The notes under the pieces are model-generated. The model did no database searches. It was given only the letters and a program-made list of their open reading frames with translations, and was not told where the DNA came from. From an uncultured Bacteroides sp. (lineage in GTDB: Bacteria; Bacteroidota; Bacteroidia; Bacteroidales; Bacteroidaceae), in contig CAMOWU010000004.1 of NCBI GenBank assembly GCA_946628545.1, positions 1 through 64,000 on the forward strand: DNA of 64,000 bases, read 5' to 3'. Each line of letters opens with the position of its first letter. Position 1 is the first letter of the stretch. Shown here in pieces: positions 35,808-44,434 of the stretch. The position numbers were made by a program, and so were the translations under genes.

Positions 35808-35887
35808 GGCCGCCATGCTATGGCGGCTTACCTAACCGCCGTGCGGGTCTTTACACCGCCCTTGAATGGGCGGGCACAGGGCTCCCC
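35808..35887. repeat. GCCGCCATG palindromic repeat (copy 1)
   Basis: The unit is GGCCGCCATGCTATGGCGGC, then TTACCTAACCGCCGTGCGGG and TCTTTACACCGCCC..GGGCGGGCACAGGGCTCCC. It has two stems (GCCGCCAT/ATGGCGGC and CCGCCC/GGGCGG). It starts 3 nt after the stop of the gene at 35461. Copies are at 37980-38060, 38842-38961 and 44087-44213. Confidence 0.85.
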
Positions 35888-35965
35888 ATGCGCAGATGCA
35901 ATAGATGCTATAGCCCCGATAGATAATAGATCTTTTTAGACCCTTTTCATTCAATATTGATAGTT

Positions 35966-36154
35966 ATGATTTCGATTTTATATATTGTACGATTATTGGA
36001 TGTTGCTCCCATTCCACCCGAACCATCCGAACCACCCGTATTGAGAAACGGGAATGTGTCTTTGGTTATTGCCATCGCCCTATTGGTGCTTGTAGGAGCA
36101 CTGGTCGCGTTGCTTTTCAAAGCATATAAAAACAGGAGTAAAAGTCACAGCTGA
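35966..36154 (+). CDS. Small single-pass membrane protein
   Basis: 62 aa from ATG 35966. It starts MISILYIVRLLDVAPIPPEP and has a transmembrane segment VSLVIAIALLVLVGALVALL followed by FKAYKNRSKSHS. Its Pro-rich short N-terminus and C-terminal basic end parallel the gene at 35461. Function unknown. Confidence 0.6.
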   Translation: MISILYIVRLLDVAPIPPEPSEPPVLRNGNVSLVIAIALLVLVGALVALLFKAYKNRSKSHS

Positions 36155-36208
36155 TCTTGATCATGCTTTTTTGGAAGTTTTGGCGCATGGTGATTGAAGA
36201 AAAATGCT

Positions 36209-36216
36209 TACTTTTG
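36209..36216 (+). promoter_or_regulatory. Promoter -7 element of the GH5 gene
   Basis: TACTTTTG fits TAnnTTTG, 35 nt before the chosen GH5 start. It rules out an ATG at 36204 as start. No good -33 element at standard spacing. Confidence 0.5.
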
Positions 36217-36251
36217 CGCTGTCAAATCAGAAACCTAACGTACAGAAGATT

Positions 36252-37973
36252 ATGAAGAAGACTTTATTAGCCGTGATTGCCGCATGGGCATTTTATGCAG
36301 GCAGTGCTGAGGCGCAGAACTTTGAGACCGCCAAAGAGGCCGTGAATCACATGGGACCCGGTTGGAACCTGGGTAACACCCTTGACGCCCACAGCGGCAA
36401 GCGTATGGAGGATGTGGTTCAGTCGGAGACCAGCTGGGGCCAGCCTCTGACCACTCCTGAACTGATGACGATGATGCGCAATGCCGGCTTCGGCGCCATT
36501 CGTGTGCCAGTGACCTGGTATCCTCACATGAACGATGCCGGTGTGGTGGATGCCGCCTGGATGGCTCGCGTGCATCAGGTGGTGGATTATGTGCTTGACG
36601 CAGGCATGTACTGCATTCTGAATGTCCATCACGACACAGGCGCCGACAGCAACTACTCTACTTCGTGGTTGAAGGCCGATGAGAGCATCTACAACAATGT
36701 CCGTCAGCGCTACGAGAACTTGTGGCGCCAGATTGCCAACGAGTTTAAGAATTACGACCACCATCTGCTGTTCGAGAGTTATAACGAGATGCTCGACGTG
36801 AAGAACTCCTGGTGTTTCGCCTCCTTTGCCGCTCCGGGTCAGTATGATGCTTCGATAGCCACCTCCGCTTATAATGCCATCAACAGTTATGCCCAGAGTT
36901 TTGTTGACGTGGTTCGCACCACAGGTGGCAACAACGCCCAGCGCAACCTGGTGGTCAACACCTATGGCTGTTGCAGTGGTGGCGGTACATGGAACCAGCA
37001 TCTGAAAGACCCGCTGAAGAACATGAAGTATCCGACAGACCCCGCAGGTCAGGGACATATCATCTTCCAGGTCCATTCCTATCCTTCGCTGGTGGAAAAC
37101 AACCGAAACCGTTCTATCGCCAGCATCAGGAGCGAGATTGATGATATGGTCAGCGCTTGGAACACTTATCTCGTCAGCAAGGGCGCTCCCGTCATTCTTG
37201 GCGAGTGGGGAACGAGCAATGTGGATGCAGCGGTCACCGACTATGATGCCCGCCGTGAGCTGTTGTTTCAGTTCTGTGAGTATTTCGTGAAGAAATGCAA
37301 GGACAACAATGTCGGCACCTTCTGGTGGATGGGTCTGAGCGACGGTGGTTCGCGCGCTCTTCCCGCTTTCTCTCAGCCCGACTTGGCCGAGTGTATCGTC
37401 AAGGCATGGTATGGCAGCGGATATAAAGGCGAGTTCCCGACGGTAGATGATTTCGTCATTACTTACAAAGTGAAATATACGGGTGATTGGCAGGAGCTGT
37501 ATCTTGTGCCAGGGACAGTCAACTTCTCGGACTACAAGGGCATCCGCGTTGAGATGGCAGAGAAGCCAGCCGCCAACAGCCTTCAGATCAAGTGCTATGG
37601 AGAGACGAATGGCAAGGAGCAATATCAGATGCTTAATGCCAATTCAACGGTAACTACAATGACTTTCAATAGCAACACCCTGGGCAAGAGCGCTCAGAAG
37701 ATCACCTTGCAGACGATGAAGGGTGCCCAGGAAGCCACACTTCTTCGTGCCTCGCTCATCAAGAAAGACAATACCGAAGTGGCGCTCTCAGATTTCACTC
37801 CTTTCTGGGGTTGCTCGGTTGAGATGGCAGGTGTTCCAATGGGTATAGAGACTCCAGCTGTGGCTGACAAGGTGAAAGACGGATATATCTATAATCTTCA
37901 GGGCCAGCGCGTGGATGCGCCTACAGTGCCGGGTATATATATCCGAGATGGGAAGAAATTCTTGATGAAATAA
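36252..37973 (+). CDS. Secreted GH5 endoglucanase-like glycosidase with T9SS-like tail
   Basis: 573 aa from ATG 36252. Signal peptide MKKTLLAVIAAWAFYAGSAEA. GH5 signature GPGWNLGNTLD near residue 36, NVHHD (near 131), acid/base Glu179 in SYNEMLD and nucleophile Glu318 in GEWGTS. Residues 320-400 complete the barrel. A C-terminal region (about 405-530) looks like a beta-sandwich carbohydrate-binding module. The final YNLQGQRVDAPTVPGIYIRD motif and KKFLMK match T9SS-like tails. Likely substrate is a beta-1,4-glucan or mannan, inferred from GH5 alone. Confidence 0.93.
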   Translation: MKKTLLAVIAAWAFYAGSAEAQNFETAKEAVNHMGPGWNLGNTLDAHSGKRMEDVVQSETSWGQPLTTPELMTMMRNAGFGAIRVPVTWYPHMNDAGVVDAAWMARVHQVVDYVLDAGMYCILNVHHDTGADSNYSTSWLKADESIYNNVRQRYENLWRQIANEFKNYDHHLLFESYNEMLDVKNSWCFASFAAPGQYDASIATSAYNAINSYAQSFVDVVRTTGGNNAQRNLVVNTYGCCSGGGTWNQHLKDPLKNMKYPTDPAGQGHIIFQVHSYPSLVENNRNRSIASIRSEIDDMVSAWNTYLVSKGAPVILGEWGTSNVDAAVTDYDARRELLFQFCEYFVKKCKDNNVGTFWWMGLSDGGSRALPAFSQPDLAECIVKAWYGSGYKGEFPTVDDFVITYKVKYTGDWQELYLVPGTVNFSDYKGIRVEMAEKPAANSLQIKCYGETNGKEQYQMLNANSTVTTMTFNSNTLGKSAQKITLQTMKGAQEATLLRASLIKKDNTEVALSDFTPFWGCSVEMAGVPMGIETPAVADKVKDGYIYNLQGQRVDAPTVPGIYIRDGKKFLMK

Positions 37974-37979
37974 AAAAGG

Positions 37980-38060
37980 GGCCGCCATGATATGGCGGCT
38001 TACCTAACCGCCGTGCGGGTCTTTACACCGCCCTTGAAAGGGCGGGCACAGGGCTCCCCC
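37980..38060. repeat. GCCGCCATG palindromic repeat (copy 2)
   Basis: Near-identical to 35808-35887. It begins 7 nt after the GH5 stop, so it may also act as that gene's terminator. Confidence 0.85.
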
Positions 38061-38065
38061 TTGGA

Positions 38066-38218
38066 AGTTAAGAGTTAAGAAATATAGACTTTAGGCTTTA
38101 GACTTTAGACTTTATAAAAGACCCCACCCCTGCCCCATTCCCGAGCAAGCTCGCCTACCCGTAGCCTTTCCCCTCGAAGGGGAGGGGAGTTGGGATTGGC
38201 CCTCGAAGGGGAGGGGTT
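38066..38218. repeat. TTAAGA / AGACTTTAG tract and CCTCGAAGGGGAGGGG inverted stretch (copy 2)
   Basis: GTTAAGAGTTAAGAAATATA, then GACTTTAGGCTTTAGACTTT and a CCCCTGCCCC...CCTCGAAGGGGAGGGG stretch. Same succession as 33954-34056, and related to 31077-31116. Confidence 0.7.
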
Positions 38219-38226
38219 TTGGAACG

Positions 38227-38751
38227 TTAGGGTTGTTGGGGATGAGCTTTTTCCATGCATTTTTCGGCGGCGTCGTAGAGGAGTTGGCGCATGCGGTTGA
38301 GTCCGTTGCCATCGGGGCTGACTTGGTGGCCGCGCGAATCGATGTTTTCTTCCTTGTTCTCGAAACGGGCATAGAATCGCCATGCATAACCGTCGAGTAC
38401 CTGGATGTCAAAGGCCAATTCGTAGCTTACTCCGTATTCGTACATTTTTTCCTCTTCGATGATGCGTCGAGCTGCGTCGAAGAGTGTGTCACTGACCTCA
38501 AATGAATATTCTTGTCTTTGGGTTTCGAATTTCAATTGTGGTCCTTTCCCCTCCTCATTCCGATAAAGTTCAATGTTGTAGAAGGGTTCCATCATCATGC
38601 CTGAGTAGTTGTACTCCACGCGGAGCAGTTTGCTTTGTGGCATTTTGATTTCTTTCTTTGTTTTTTTGTTAGGGCTGTCGCCATCGGTGTTCTGGCTTTT
38701 GCAACCAGTGAAAAGTCCTAATAGGCTCATTGCTATAATCAGTTTTTTCAT
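38227..38751 (-). CDS. Putative lipoprotein
   Basis: 174 aa. Lipoprotein signal MKKLIIAMSLLGLFTGC with lipobox cysteine C17, then a Lys/Asp-rich linker. The rest (LLRVEYNYSGMMMEPFYNIE, ELAFDIQVLDGYAWRFYARF) is alpha/beta with no enzyme motif recognised. It looks like a small Bacteroidales outer-membrane or periplasmic lipoprotein. It has its own promoter at 38788-38818 and is not linked to its neighbours. Confidence 0.75.
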   Translation of the reverse strand: MKKLIIAMSLLGLFTGCKSQNTDGDSPNKKTKKEIKMPQSKLLRVEYNYSGMMMEPFYNIELYRNEEGKGPQLKFETQRQEYSFEVSDTLFDAARRIIEEEKMYEYGVSYELAFDIQVLDGYAWRFYARFENKEENIDSRGHQVSPDGNGLNRMRQLLYDAAEKCMEKAHPQQP

Positions 38752-38787
38752 TGGATAAAAGGATGGTTAGTGGGGTTGTTCTGAAGG

Positions 38788-38818
38788 CAAAGGTATGAAG
38801 AATCTTTGAGCTTACAAA
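38788..38818 (-). promoter_or_regulatory. Promoter of the lipoprotein gene
   Basis: On the minus strand TTTG (38815-38818), a 19-nt spacer and TACCTTTG (38788-38795) match TTTG-N19-TAnnTTTG exactly. The start codon is 37 nt downstream. Confidence 0.7.
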
Positions 38819-38841
38819 TTTTAGGGGGATTTTTTTATGAT

Positions 38842-38961
38842 GGCCGCCATGATATGGCGGCTTACCTAACCGCCGTGCGGGTCTTTACACCGCCCTTGAA
38901 AGGGCGGGCATAGGACACCCCTTGGGGCTTTACACCGCCTTTGAAAGGCGGGCGCAGGGCT
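38842..38961. repeat. GCCGCCATG palindromic repeat (copy 3, with extra 3' half-units)
   Basis: A complete unit (38842-38920) is followed by a second CTTTACACCGCCTTTGAAAG and GGCGGGC half (38927-38961) and a weaker third (38973-39005). The partial duplication looks like slippage of the right-hand stem. Confidence 0.8.
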
Positions 38962-39008
38962 TCACTTGTATTTGTATTATACTGCCTTTGAGCTGGCGGG
39001 CATGGGGA

Positions 39009-39923
39009 TCACTGGATGGCTGAGAGGGTGCTGGTGATGGATTGGAGCATCTGCTTGGTGGTGAGTTGGTCGGCGTCGAGCCAATGGATTTCGGGGTCGT
39101 GTGCGAACCATGTCATTTGCTTTTTGGCATAGACGCGTGTGTTTTTCTTGATACGTTCGACCGCCATTTGGAGCGTCCATTCGCCGTCGAGGTAGTGGAA
39201 GAGTTCTTTGTAGCCAACAGTGTTGAGCGCGTTGAGGTGGCGCAGTGGATAGACACGTCTTGCTTCTTCGAGCAGTCCGTCGGCCATCATTTGATCGACC
39301 CGTCGGTTGATGCGTTCGAAGAGTTCTTGCCGTTGGCGTCGTAGTCCGAACTTGACGATGCGGAAGGGGCGTTCCTTGCGCGTGTTGGTTCGGAAGGAGG
39401 AGAAAGGCAAGCCTGAAGTGTAGTAGATTTCGAGGGCATGCACGATGCGTTTTGGGTTTTGTATGTCGGCCGTGGCGTAGTATTGCGGGTCGATGACGCG
39501 CAGTTCCGCTTTGAGTGCGTCAAGCCCTTCGTTTTGCAGTCGTGCCTTGAGCATGCTCCTGACCTCTTCATCGACGGTGGGTATGTCGTCGATACCTTTG
39601 GTGACCGCATCGACATACATCATGCTTCCACCCGTGAGCAGCAGGGTGGGGTGGGTCTTGAAGAGTTCGCTAGTGAGTTGTAGCACATCGGTTTCGTACT
39701 GCGCTGCGCTGTAGTATTGATGCAGGTCGAGTGTGGCGATGAAGTAGTGCTTGACCGCCTTCAACTGTTCGGGTGTGGGTGCAGCCGTTCCGATGGGTAT
39801 GTCGCGGTAGATTTGTCTGGAGTCTGCCGATATGATGGGAGACGACAAGAGCTTAGCCAGTTTGAGGCTAAGCTCTGTCTTTCCCACTCCAGTGGGTCCT
39901 ATGAGTGTGATGAGCGTGTTCAT
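39009..39923 (-). CDS. miaA: tRNA dimethylallyltransferase
   Basis: 304 aa, normal length. MiaA transfers a dimethylallyl group to N6 of A37 in tRNAs that read UNN codons. P-loop GPTGVGKTE (9-17), SADSRQIY (37-44), and the tRNA-binding [14 protein letters not shown] near 235 are all present. Its start overlaps the preceding stop (TAATG), so it is translationally coupled to the pRiA4b-type gene. The stop is only 3 nt from repeat DNA. Confidence 0.97.
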   Translation of the reverse strand: MNTLITLIGPTGVGKTELSLKLAKLLSSPIISADSRQIYRDIPIGTAAPTPEQLKAVKHYFIATLDLHQYYSAAQYETDVLQLTSELFKTHPTLLLTGGSMMYVDAVTKGIDDIPTVDEEVRSMLKARLQNEGLDALKAELRVIDPQYYATADIQNPKRIVHALEIYYTSGLPFSSFRTNTRKERPFRIVKFGLRRQRQELFERINRRVDQMMADGLLEEARRVYPLRHLNALNTVGYKELFHYLDGEWTLQMAVERIKKNTRVYAKKQMTWFAHDPEIHWLDADQLTTKQMLQSITSTLSAIQ

Positions 39924-40477
39924 TATGAGTCGAAAGGGTTGCCTTCGCTGATATCGAGTCCTTCTTCGTTGATGTCCTCGTCGGAGACCACACCTCCATA
40001 CATATCGTCCTCTTCATCGTCGTCGATGACGTTGGGTGTGGTTGAGGAAATATTGGTTATCTCTTCCTCGTCAATGGTTTGTGCAGGTGGGTTGCCGTGC
40101 CTTTTAGATATTTTGGCACCTCTCATGGACTTGCCAGTGATGATTTCGGTGAGTTCGAGATAGAGTCGCCTTCTGGCGGCAGGGTCGAAGGTGTATGCCA
40201 GTTGCTGTTTTTCGTCTTCGAGGAAGTCGTTCAGTGCAGTGTCCTCCATCACGTATGCGTCTTCATCAGCAGCAGTGTCTGTCTCGAAGAGCGTGATGGT
40301 TTGGAACGATTTCATATTGGCAGACCGGACGGTGAAGGATGTGGGTTGGTTGTTTTCGTATCCGCACAGTTCGAGCATCTTTTCATGTAGTGTGAGGAAG
40401 GTGTCGTAGGGGTCGATGAGAATTTCGGCTACGAAGTCCTCCACTTCATTGGAGATGATAGTAAAACGGTAGATCAT
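39923..40477 (-). CDS. pRiA4b ORF-3-like protein
   Basis: 184 aa. The N-terminal 110 residues ([46 protein letters not shown]) match the pRiA4b ORF-3-like family, which is widespread and of unknown function. The C-terminal 60 residues are acidic and disordered ([11 protein letters not shown]). Sits in the lipid A / tRNA modification block of Bacteroidales. Coupled to miaA by a 1-nt overlap. Confidence 0.85.
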   Translation of the reverse strand: MIYRFTIISNEVEDFVAEILIDPYDTFLTLHEKMLELCGYENNQPTSFTVRSANMKSFQTITLFETDTAADEDAYVMEDTALNDFLEDEKQQLAYTFDPAARRRLYLELTEIITGKSMRGAKISKRHGNPPAQTIDEEEITNISSTTPNVIDDDEEDDMYGGVVSDEDINEEGLDISEGNPFDS

Positions 40478-40658
40478 TGTTTAGCCTCCTTATTATATGT
40501 CCCGAATGAACGATTTTTTTCTGAGGAAAACGCGTTGGGCGAGTCAGACTGTTTCGCGACGTATGGATCGGAAGAGTATTACAAACGTGTAATTTGTTGA
40601 TTGTCTGTGGCGGACGCGACACGTCGCGTCCCTACATGTGAACTGAATGGTTACAAGT
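40478..40658. other. Spacer with GGACGCGAC palindrome repeat
   Basis: It separates the lpx operon from the miaA pair. Contains the repeat at 40578-40640. Nothing else was recognised. Confidence 0.55.
40578..40640. repeat. GGACGCGAC palindrome with flank (copy 2)
   Basis: TATTACAAACGTGTAATTTG, then TTGATTGTCTGTGGCGGACG and the palindrome (40612-40631) plus CTACATGTGAA. The same succession occurs at 56698-56762 with a few changes. Confidence 0.8.
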
Positions 40659-41432
40659 TTATCGGATGATGCCTCTTTTGGATGATGAGACGAAATCGAC
40701 GATGTATTGTATTTCCTTGCTCATAGGCACATCGTTTTTGATTCGTTCCATGGCCTCGTTGACGGTGAGACTTGACTGATAGACCAGTCTGTAGGCATTG
40801 TGGATATTGTCGATGAGTTCGGGTGAGAATCCGCGTCTTCTGAGTCCGATGATGTTGAGTCCTTCGTATGCAATAGGCTCCTTTCCACCGATGACGAATG
40901 GTGGTATGTCCTTGCTTGTTCGGCTTCCTCCCTGCACCATGGTGTATCCTCCGATTCGGCAGAACTGGTGAACGAGCACCGTGGCGCTGATGATGGCGTT
41001 GTCATCGACGATGACCTCTCCTCCGAGTTTGGTGGAGTTGCCCATGATGATTCCCGATCCGAAGACGCAGTCGTGAGCGATGTGTGCGTTCTCCATGACG
41101 AGGTTGTTGCTGCCTACGACCGTTTTTCCTTTAGCCGCCGTGCCTCTGTTGACGGTGACATTCTCACGGAACGTGTTGTTGTCGCCGATTTCGGCCGTAG
41201 TCTCTTCTCCTCGGAATTTGAGGTCTTGTGGAATGCCAGAGATGACCGCTCCAGGGAAGAAAGTGTTTCCGTTTCCTATTCTTGCTCCGTAGAGTATAGA
41301 AACGTTGTTCATCAGTACGTTGTTGTCGCCGATGACGACGTTCTTATCGATGAAGCAGAAAGGACCGATTTCGCAGTTCTCTCCGATTATCGCGTCTTTG
41401 TCGATATACGCTAAGGGACTGATTTTTGACAT
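40659..41432 (-). CDS. lpxA: UDP-N-acetylglucosamine O-acyltransferase
   Basis: 257 aa, normal length. LpxA is the first acyl transfer of lipid A synthesis (cytoplasm). Left-handed beta-helix hexapeptide repeats run from residue 4 to about 190 (PLAYIDKDAIIGENCEIGPF, VVIGDNNVLM, IGDNNTFRENVTVNRGT). Residues AHIAHDCVFG near 118 carry the catalytic-type His. C-terminal helices NIIGLRRRGFSPELIDNIHN complete the family. It lies 14 nt after lpxC/fabZ in the lpxD-lpxC/fabZ-lpxA operon. Confidence 0.97.
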   Translation of the reverse strand: MSKISPLAYIDKDAIIGENCEIGPFCFIDKNVVIGDNNVLMNNVSILYGARIGNGNTFFPGAVISGIPQDLKFRGEETTAEIGDNNTFRENVTVNRGTAAKGKTVVGSNNLVMENAHIAHDCVFGSGIIMGNSTKLGGEVIVDDNAIISATVLVHQFCRIGGYTMVQGGSRTSKDIPPFVIGGKEPIAYEGLNIIGLRRRGFSPELIDNIHNAYRLVYQSSLTVNEAMERIKNDVPMSKEIQYIVDFVSSSKRGIIR

Positions 41433-41446
41433 TTATGGATGTTTTG

Positions 41447-42838
41447 TTATTCGTTTTTCTTGTTTTGTATGATTCTTGCGGTGAACTCGCATTCAGTGAC
41501 CACTTCATCGCCCACGAAGACGAGTCCTTTCATGGACGACATTCCATGGCGGACTGGTGCTTGTAGTTTGACTTTGAAGATGAGTGTGTCGCCAGGCACC
41601 ACTTTTCTTCTGAACTTGACGTTGTCGATGGCCGTGAAGTATGTTGACCATTCCTCTGGGTTTTCGAGCGTGTTGAGCACGAGCAGTCCTCCTGCCTGAG
41701 CCATGGCTTCCACCTGCAGTACACCCGGCATGACCGGTTCAGTAGGGAAATGTCCTTGGAAGAACGGTTCGTTGATGGTGACATTCTTGACTCCCACGAT
41801 GTAGTTGTCGTCGATGTCTATGATTTTATCGACGAGTTGCATGGGGTATCTATGTGGCAGCAGTTCACGAATGCGGTTGATGTCGAGAACCGGTTGTGCG
41901 TTTGGGTCGTATGTTGGGCATTGCACCTCATGTTTGCGGAGGTACTTTCTGATTTCGCGCGCGAACTTATTATTAATAGAGTGTCCGGGTTTGATGGCTA
42001 TGACACGTCCTTTGATGGGTCGTCCGACGAGAGCGAGGTCGCCGATGAGGTCGAGCAGTTTGTGCCTTGCCGGTTCGTTGGGCCATGTGAGTGGTCGGTT
42101 GTTGAGGTATCCGAGGTGGGTTGCGTCCTTATGCTCAATGCCCATGGTGTCGGCCAGTGCATCGAACCTTTCCTGTGTGAGTTCGTTTTCATAGACGACG
42201 ATGGCATTGTCGAGATCTCCTCCCTTGATGAGGTTGGCATTGAGCAGTGGCTCGATTTCCCTGACAAAGACGAAAGTTCGCGCAGATGCTATTTCTGTTC
42301 CAAATTCGCTGGTCGAGTTGAGTGTAGCGAACTGGTTGGCCAGTACTTTGGAATTGAAGGCAATCATGACATCGAGGCAGAAATCCTCATCGGGCAGGAA
42401 CGTGAGTGACTCACCGTTGGGTCCCTTGACTTCTGTCTTGTGTCGTATGACCAAGTAGTTTTTGTATGCGTTCTGCTCTTGCATTCCCACTTTTAGTATT
42501 TCTTTGTGGAAGAAATAGGCGCTACCGTCGAGAATGGGAATCTCGGGTCCGTTGGTTTCGATGAGGCAGTTGTCGATACCAGCTGCATAGAGAGCCGCCA
42601 TGAGATGTTCGATGGTGCTGACTCTGACGTTACCTTTTTGCAGCACAGTTCCTCTTTGTGTGTCGGCAACATTTTCTGCTATGCAGTCGATGAGTGGCTG
42701 TCCTTCGAGGTCCAGTCTTTTGATTTTGTATCCGAAATCTTCAGGAGCCGGCTTCACCGTAGCGGTAAGCATCAATCCGGTGTGTAGGCCTTTGCCTTTG
42801 ACGGTGAAACTATCCTTCAGTGTGAGTTGCTTCTGCAT
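41447..42838 (-). CDS. Bifunctional LpxC deacetylase / FabZ dehydratase
   Basis: 463 aa, the Bacteroidetes-type fusion. The LpxC half (1-300) deacetylates UDP-3-O-acyl-GlcNAc with a zinc site; [14 protein letters not shown] near 74 and [14 protein letters not shown] near 240 carry the zinc His residues. The FabZ half (about 320-463) dehydrates beta-hydroxyacyl-ACP; [15 protein letters not shown] and [20 protein letters not shown] hold the active His and Glu. Spacing to lpxD is 9 nt. Genes lpxC and fabZ share a substrate branch point, which the fusion would balance. Confidence 0.97.
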   Translation of the reverse strand: MQKQLTLKDSFTVKGKGLHTGLMLTATVKPAPEDFGYKIKRLDLEGQPLIDCIAENVADTQRGTVLQKGNVRVSTIEHLMAALYAAGIDNCLIETNGPEIPILDGSAYFFHKEILKVGMQEQNAYKNYLVIRHKTEVKGPNGESLTFLPDEDFCLDVMIAFNSKVLANQFATLNSTSEFGTEIASARTFVFVREIEPLLNANLIKGGDLDNAIVVYENELTQERFDALADTMGIEHKDATHLGYLNNRPLTWPNEPARHKLLDLIGDLALVGRPIKGRVIAIKPGHSINNKFAREIRKYLRKHEVQCPTYDPNAQPVLDINRIRELLPHRYPMQLVDKIIDIDDNYIVGVKNVTINEPFFQGHFPTEPVMPGVLQVEAMAQAGGLLVLNTLENPEEWSTYFTAIDNVKFRRKVVPGDTLIFKVKLQAPVRHGMSSMKGLVFVGDEVVTECEFTARIIQNKKNE

Positions 42839-42847
42839 AATGATCTA

Positions 42848-43903
42848 TCAATCTTTGTTTTCTAAACTTGCTTTCAAATCTTTGAGTTCCCTCTTTAGTT
42901 CGTTCAGTTCTCGGAACATCTCGGGCAGGTTTTTATATACAGCACTTGATCGTGCGAAGTTCTGGTGTTCGAGTGCAGGGTATCCCATGACGGTGACATT
43001 TCCTTTTTTCAGCAATCGTCCTCCTGGCAGTCCAGACTGTGCTCCGGCATAGACCTTGTCGCCGAGCTCGATATGTCCTGCCACTCCCACTTGTCCTCCG
43101 AGCATGCACCACTCGCCTATTTTGGTGCTTCCTGCCACTCCGACCTGCGCCGACATGACGGTGTTGCTTCCCACCACGACGTTGTGTGCGATTTGTACGA
43201 GGTTGTCGAGTTTGACTCCCTTATGTATGATAGTGGAACCCATCGTAGAGCGGTCGATACAGGTGTTTGCACCTATTTCGACATCGTCTTCAATGGTGAC
43301 GATACCTATTTGTGGTATCTTCTCGTATCCATTTTTTGTAGGGGCGAATCCGAATCCATCGGCACCAATGACGGCTCCGGCATGCACGATGACCCTGTTG
43401 CCCAGTATGCAACCTTGGTAAATCGTGACATTTGGAAAGAGGGTGCAGTTGTCCCCAAGAGTGACACCATCTTCAACAACACAACCAGGGTACAAGCTGC
43501 ACCCCTTTCCAATCTTCACATTATCGCCGATGTAGGCGAAAGGTGCCACATAGCAATCTTCTCCGATCTGTGCGCTTTGAGCGATGCAAGCCTTGTCGCT
43601 CAGTCCGGTTTTTCTTTGCTTGGTGGATTCGTAGAATGTTAAAAGTTTCGCGATGGCTTCGTAAGCGTTATCTACTTTGATGAGTGTAGCGCTAACGGGC
43701 TGTGCGAACTCGAAGCTCTTGTTGACCAGCACCACAGATGATTGAGTGTTGTAGAGATGCTGTTCGTATTTCATGTCAGCAAGAAACGAAACAGCTCCTT
43801 TCACTCCTTCTTCGATTTTAGCGAAGGTGTTGATGGTTTCATTGGGGTTGCCTACAATTTCGCCTTGCACTAATGCGGCTATCTGCTGTGCTGTAAATGC
43901 CAT
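42848..43903 (-). CDS. lpxD: UDP-3-O-acylglucosamine N-acyltransferase
   Basis: 351 aa from ATG 43903; an ATG six codons upstream would lie 10 nt from the promoter element and is unlikely. LpxD adds the N-linked acyl chain in lipid A synthesis. N-terminal uridine-binding domain ([20 protein letters not shown]), then beta-helix hexapeptides ([40 protein letters not shown]). Catalytic-type His lies in [10 protein letters not shown] (near 237). A C-terminal coiled coil ([20 protein letters not shown]) is usual. Confidence 0.96.
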   Translation of the reverse strand: MAFTAQQIAALVQGEIVGNPNETINTFAKIEEGVKGAVSFLADMKYEQHLYNTQSSVVLVNKSFEFAQPVSATLIKVDNAYEAIAKLLTFYESTKQRKTGLSDKACIAQSAQIGEDCYVAPFAYIGDNVKIGKGCSLYPGCVVEDGVTLGDNCTLFPNVTIYQGCILGNRVIVHAGAVIGADGFGFAPTKNGYEKIPQIGIVTIEDDVEIGANTCIDRSTMGSTIIHKGVKLDNLVQIAHNVVVGSNTVMSAQVGVAGSTKIGEWCMLGGQVGVAGHIELGDKVYAGAQSGLPGGRLLKKGNVTVMGYPALEHQNFARSSAVYKNLPEMFRELNELKRELKDLKASLENKD

Positions 43904-43930
43904 TTTTTCTTTAAATTTCAAATATCAGTG

Positions 43931-43938
43931 CAAATTTA
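43931..43938 (-). promoter_or_regulatory. Promoter -7 element of the lpx operon
   Basis: TAAATTTG on the minus strand, 27 nt before ATG 43903, fits TAnnTTTG. It decides the lpxD start. Confidence 0.55.
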
Positions 43939-44314
43939 ACAAATATAATCAATACTACATTGACATTGAATGTTTTTTTTTGTTCAATCACATAATTTAA
44001 CTAGAGAGAGAGGTCATTTTGGCGTGAAAAGTTGCACACTGGGTTGGTTTTGTGAGTGGTGGAGAGGGAAAAGAGCTCGGAAAGAGGGCCGCCATGATAA
44101 GGCGGCTTACCTAACCGCCATTCGGATGTTTTCTTTCGCCCTTGAAGGGGCGAGGGTAGGGCTTTGCCTCTTGGCTCTTTACACCGCCCTTGAAGAGGTC
44201 GGGCTTGGGGCTCGCTATACAGGCTGACATTTTGTGAAAGTTGCTTTAGATATAGGCGTTTGGTGGGTTGAGATTCAAAACTTTCGTTGTTTTGGTCTTT
44301 TTCATGTGCTACAT
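43939..44314. other. Divergent intergenic region
   Basis: Divergent spacer between lpxD and the first GH128-like gene. No gene is supported. It holds the GCCGCCATG repeat copy 4 at 44087-44213; other parts show nothing recognised. Confidence 0.6.
44087..44213. repeat. GCCGCCATG palindromic repeat (copy 4, degenerate)
   Basis: GGCCGCCATGATAAGGCGGC, then TTACCTAACCGCCATTCGGA. The right-hand CGCCCTTGAA...GGGGCG stem is present with changes, followed by another CTTTACACCGCCCTTGAAGA half-unit. The most diverged copy of the family. Confidence 0.8.
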
Positions 44315-44346
44315 TTTGTGTTTTTCATCAAAAATCCATAAATTTG
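44315..44346 (+). promoter_or_regulatory. Promoter of the first GH128-like gene
   Basis: TTTG (44315-44318), a 20-nt spacer and TAAATTTG (44339-44346) match TTTG-N19/20-TAnnTTTG. The leader to the start codon is about 80 nt. Confidence 0.65.
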
Positions 44347-44434
44347 CCATTCAAAGGTGTGTTATGCCTTCTTTTCATAAACCAATTTATTTGCTATCGT
44401 CATTTGAATAATAACTAACTAAAACTATTTCATA

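Noticed and set aside
36267-37622. 451-codon open frame on the minus strand
   Set aside because: Fully antisense to the GH5 gene, which has signal peptide, catalytic Glu residues and tail; GC-ending codons open the opposite frame.
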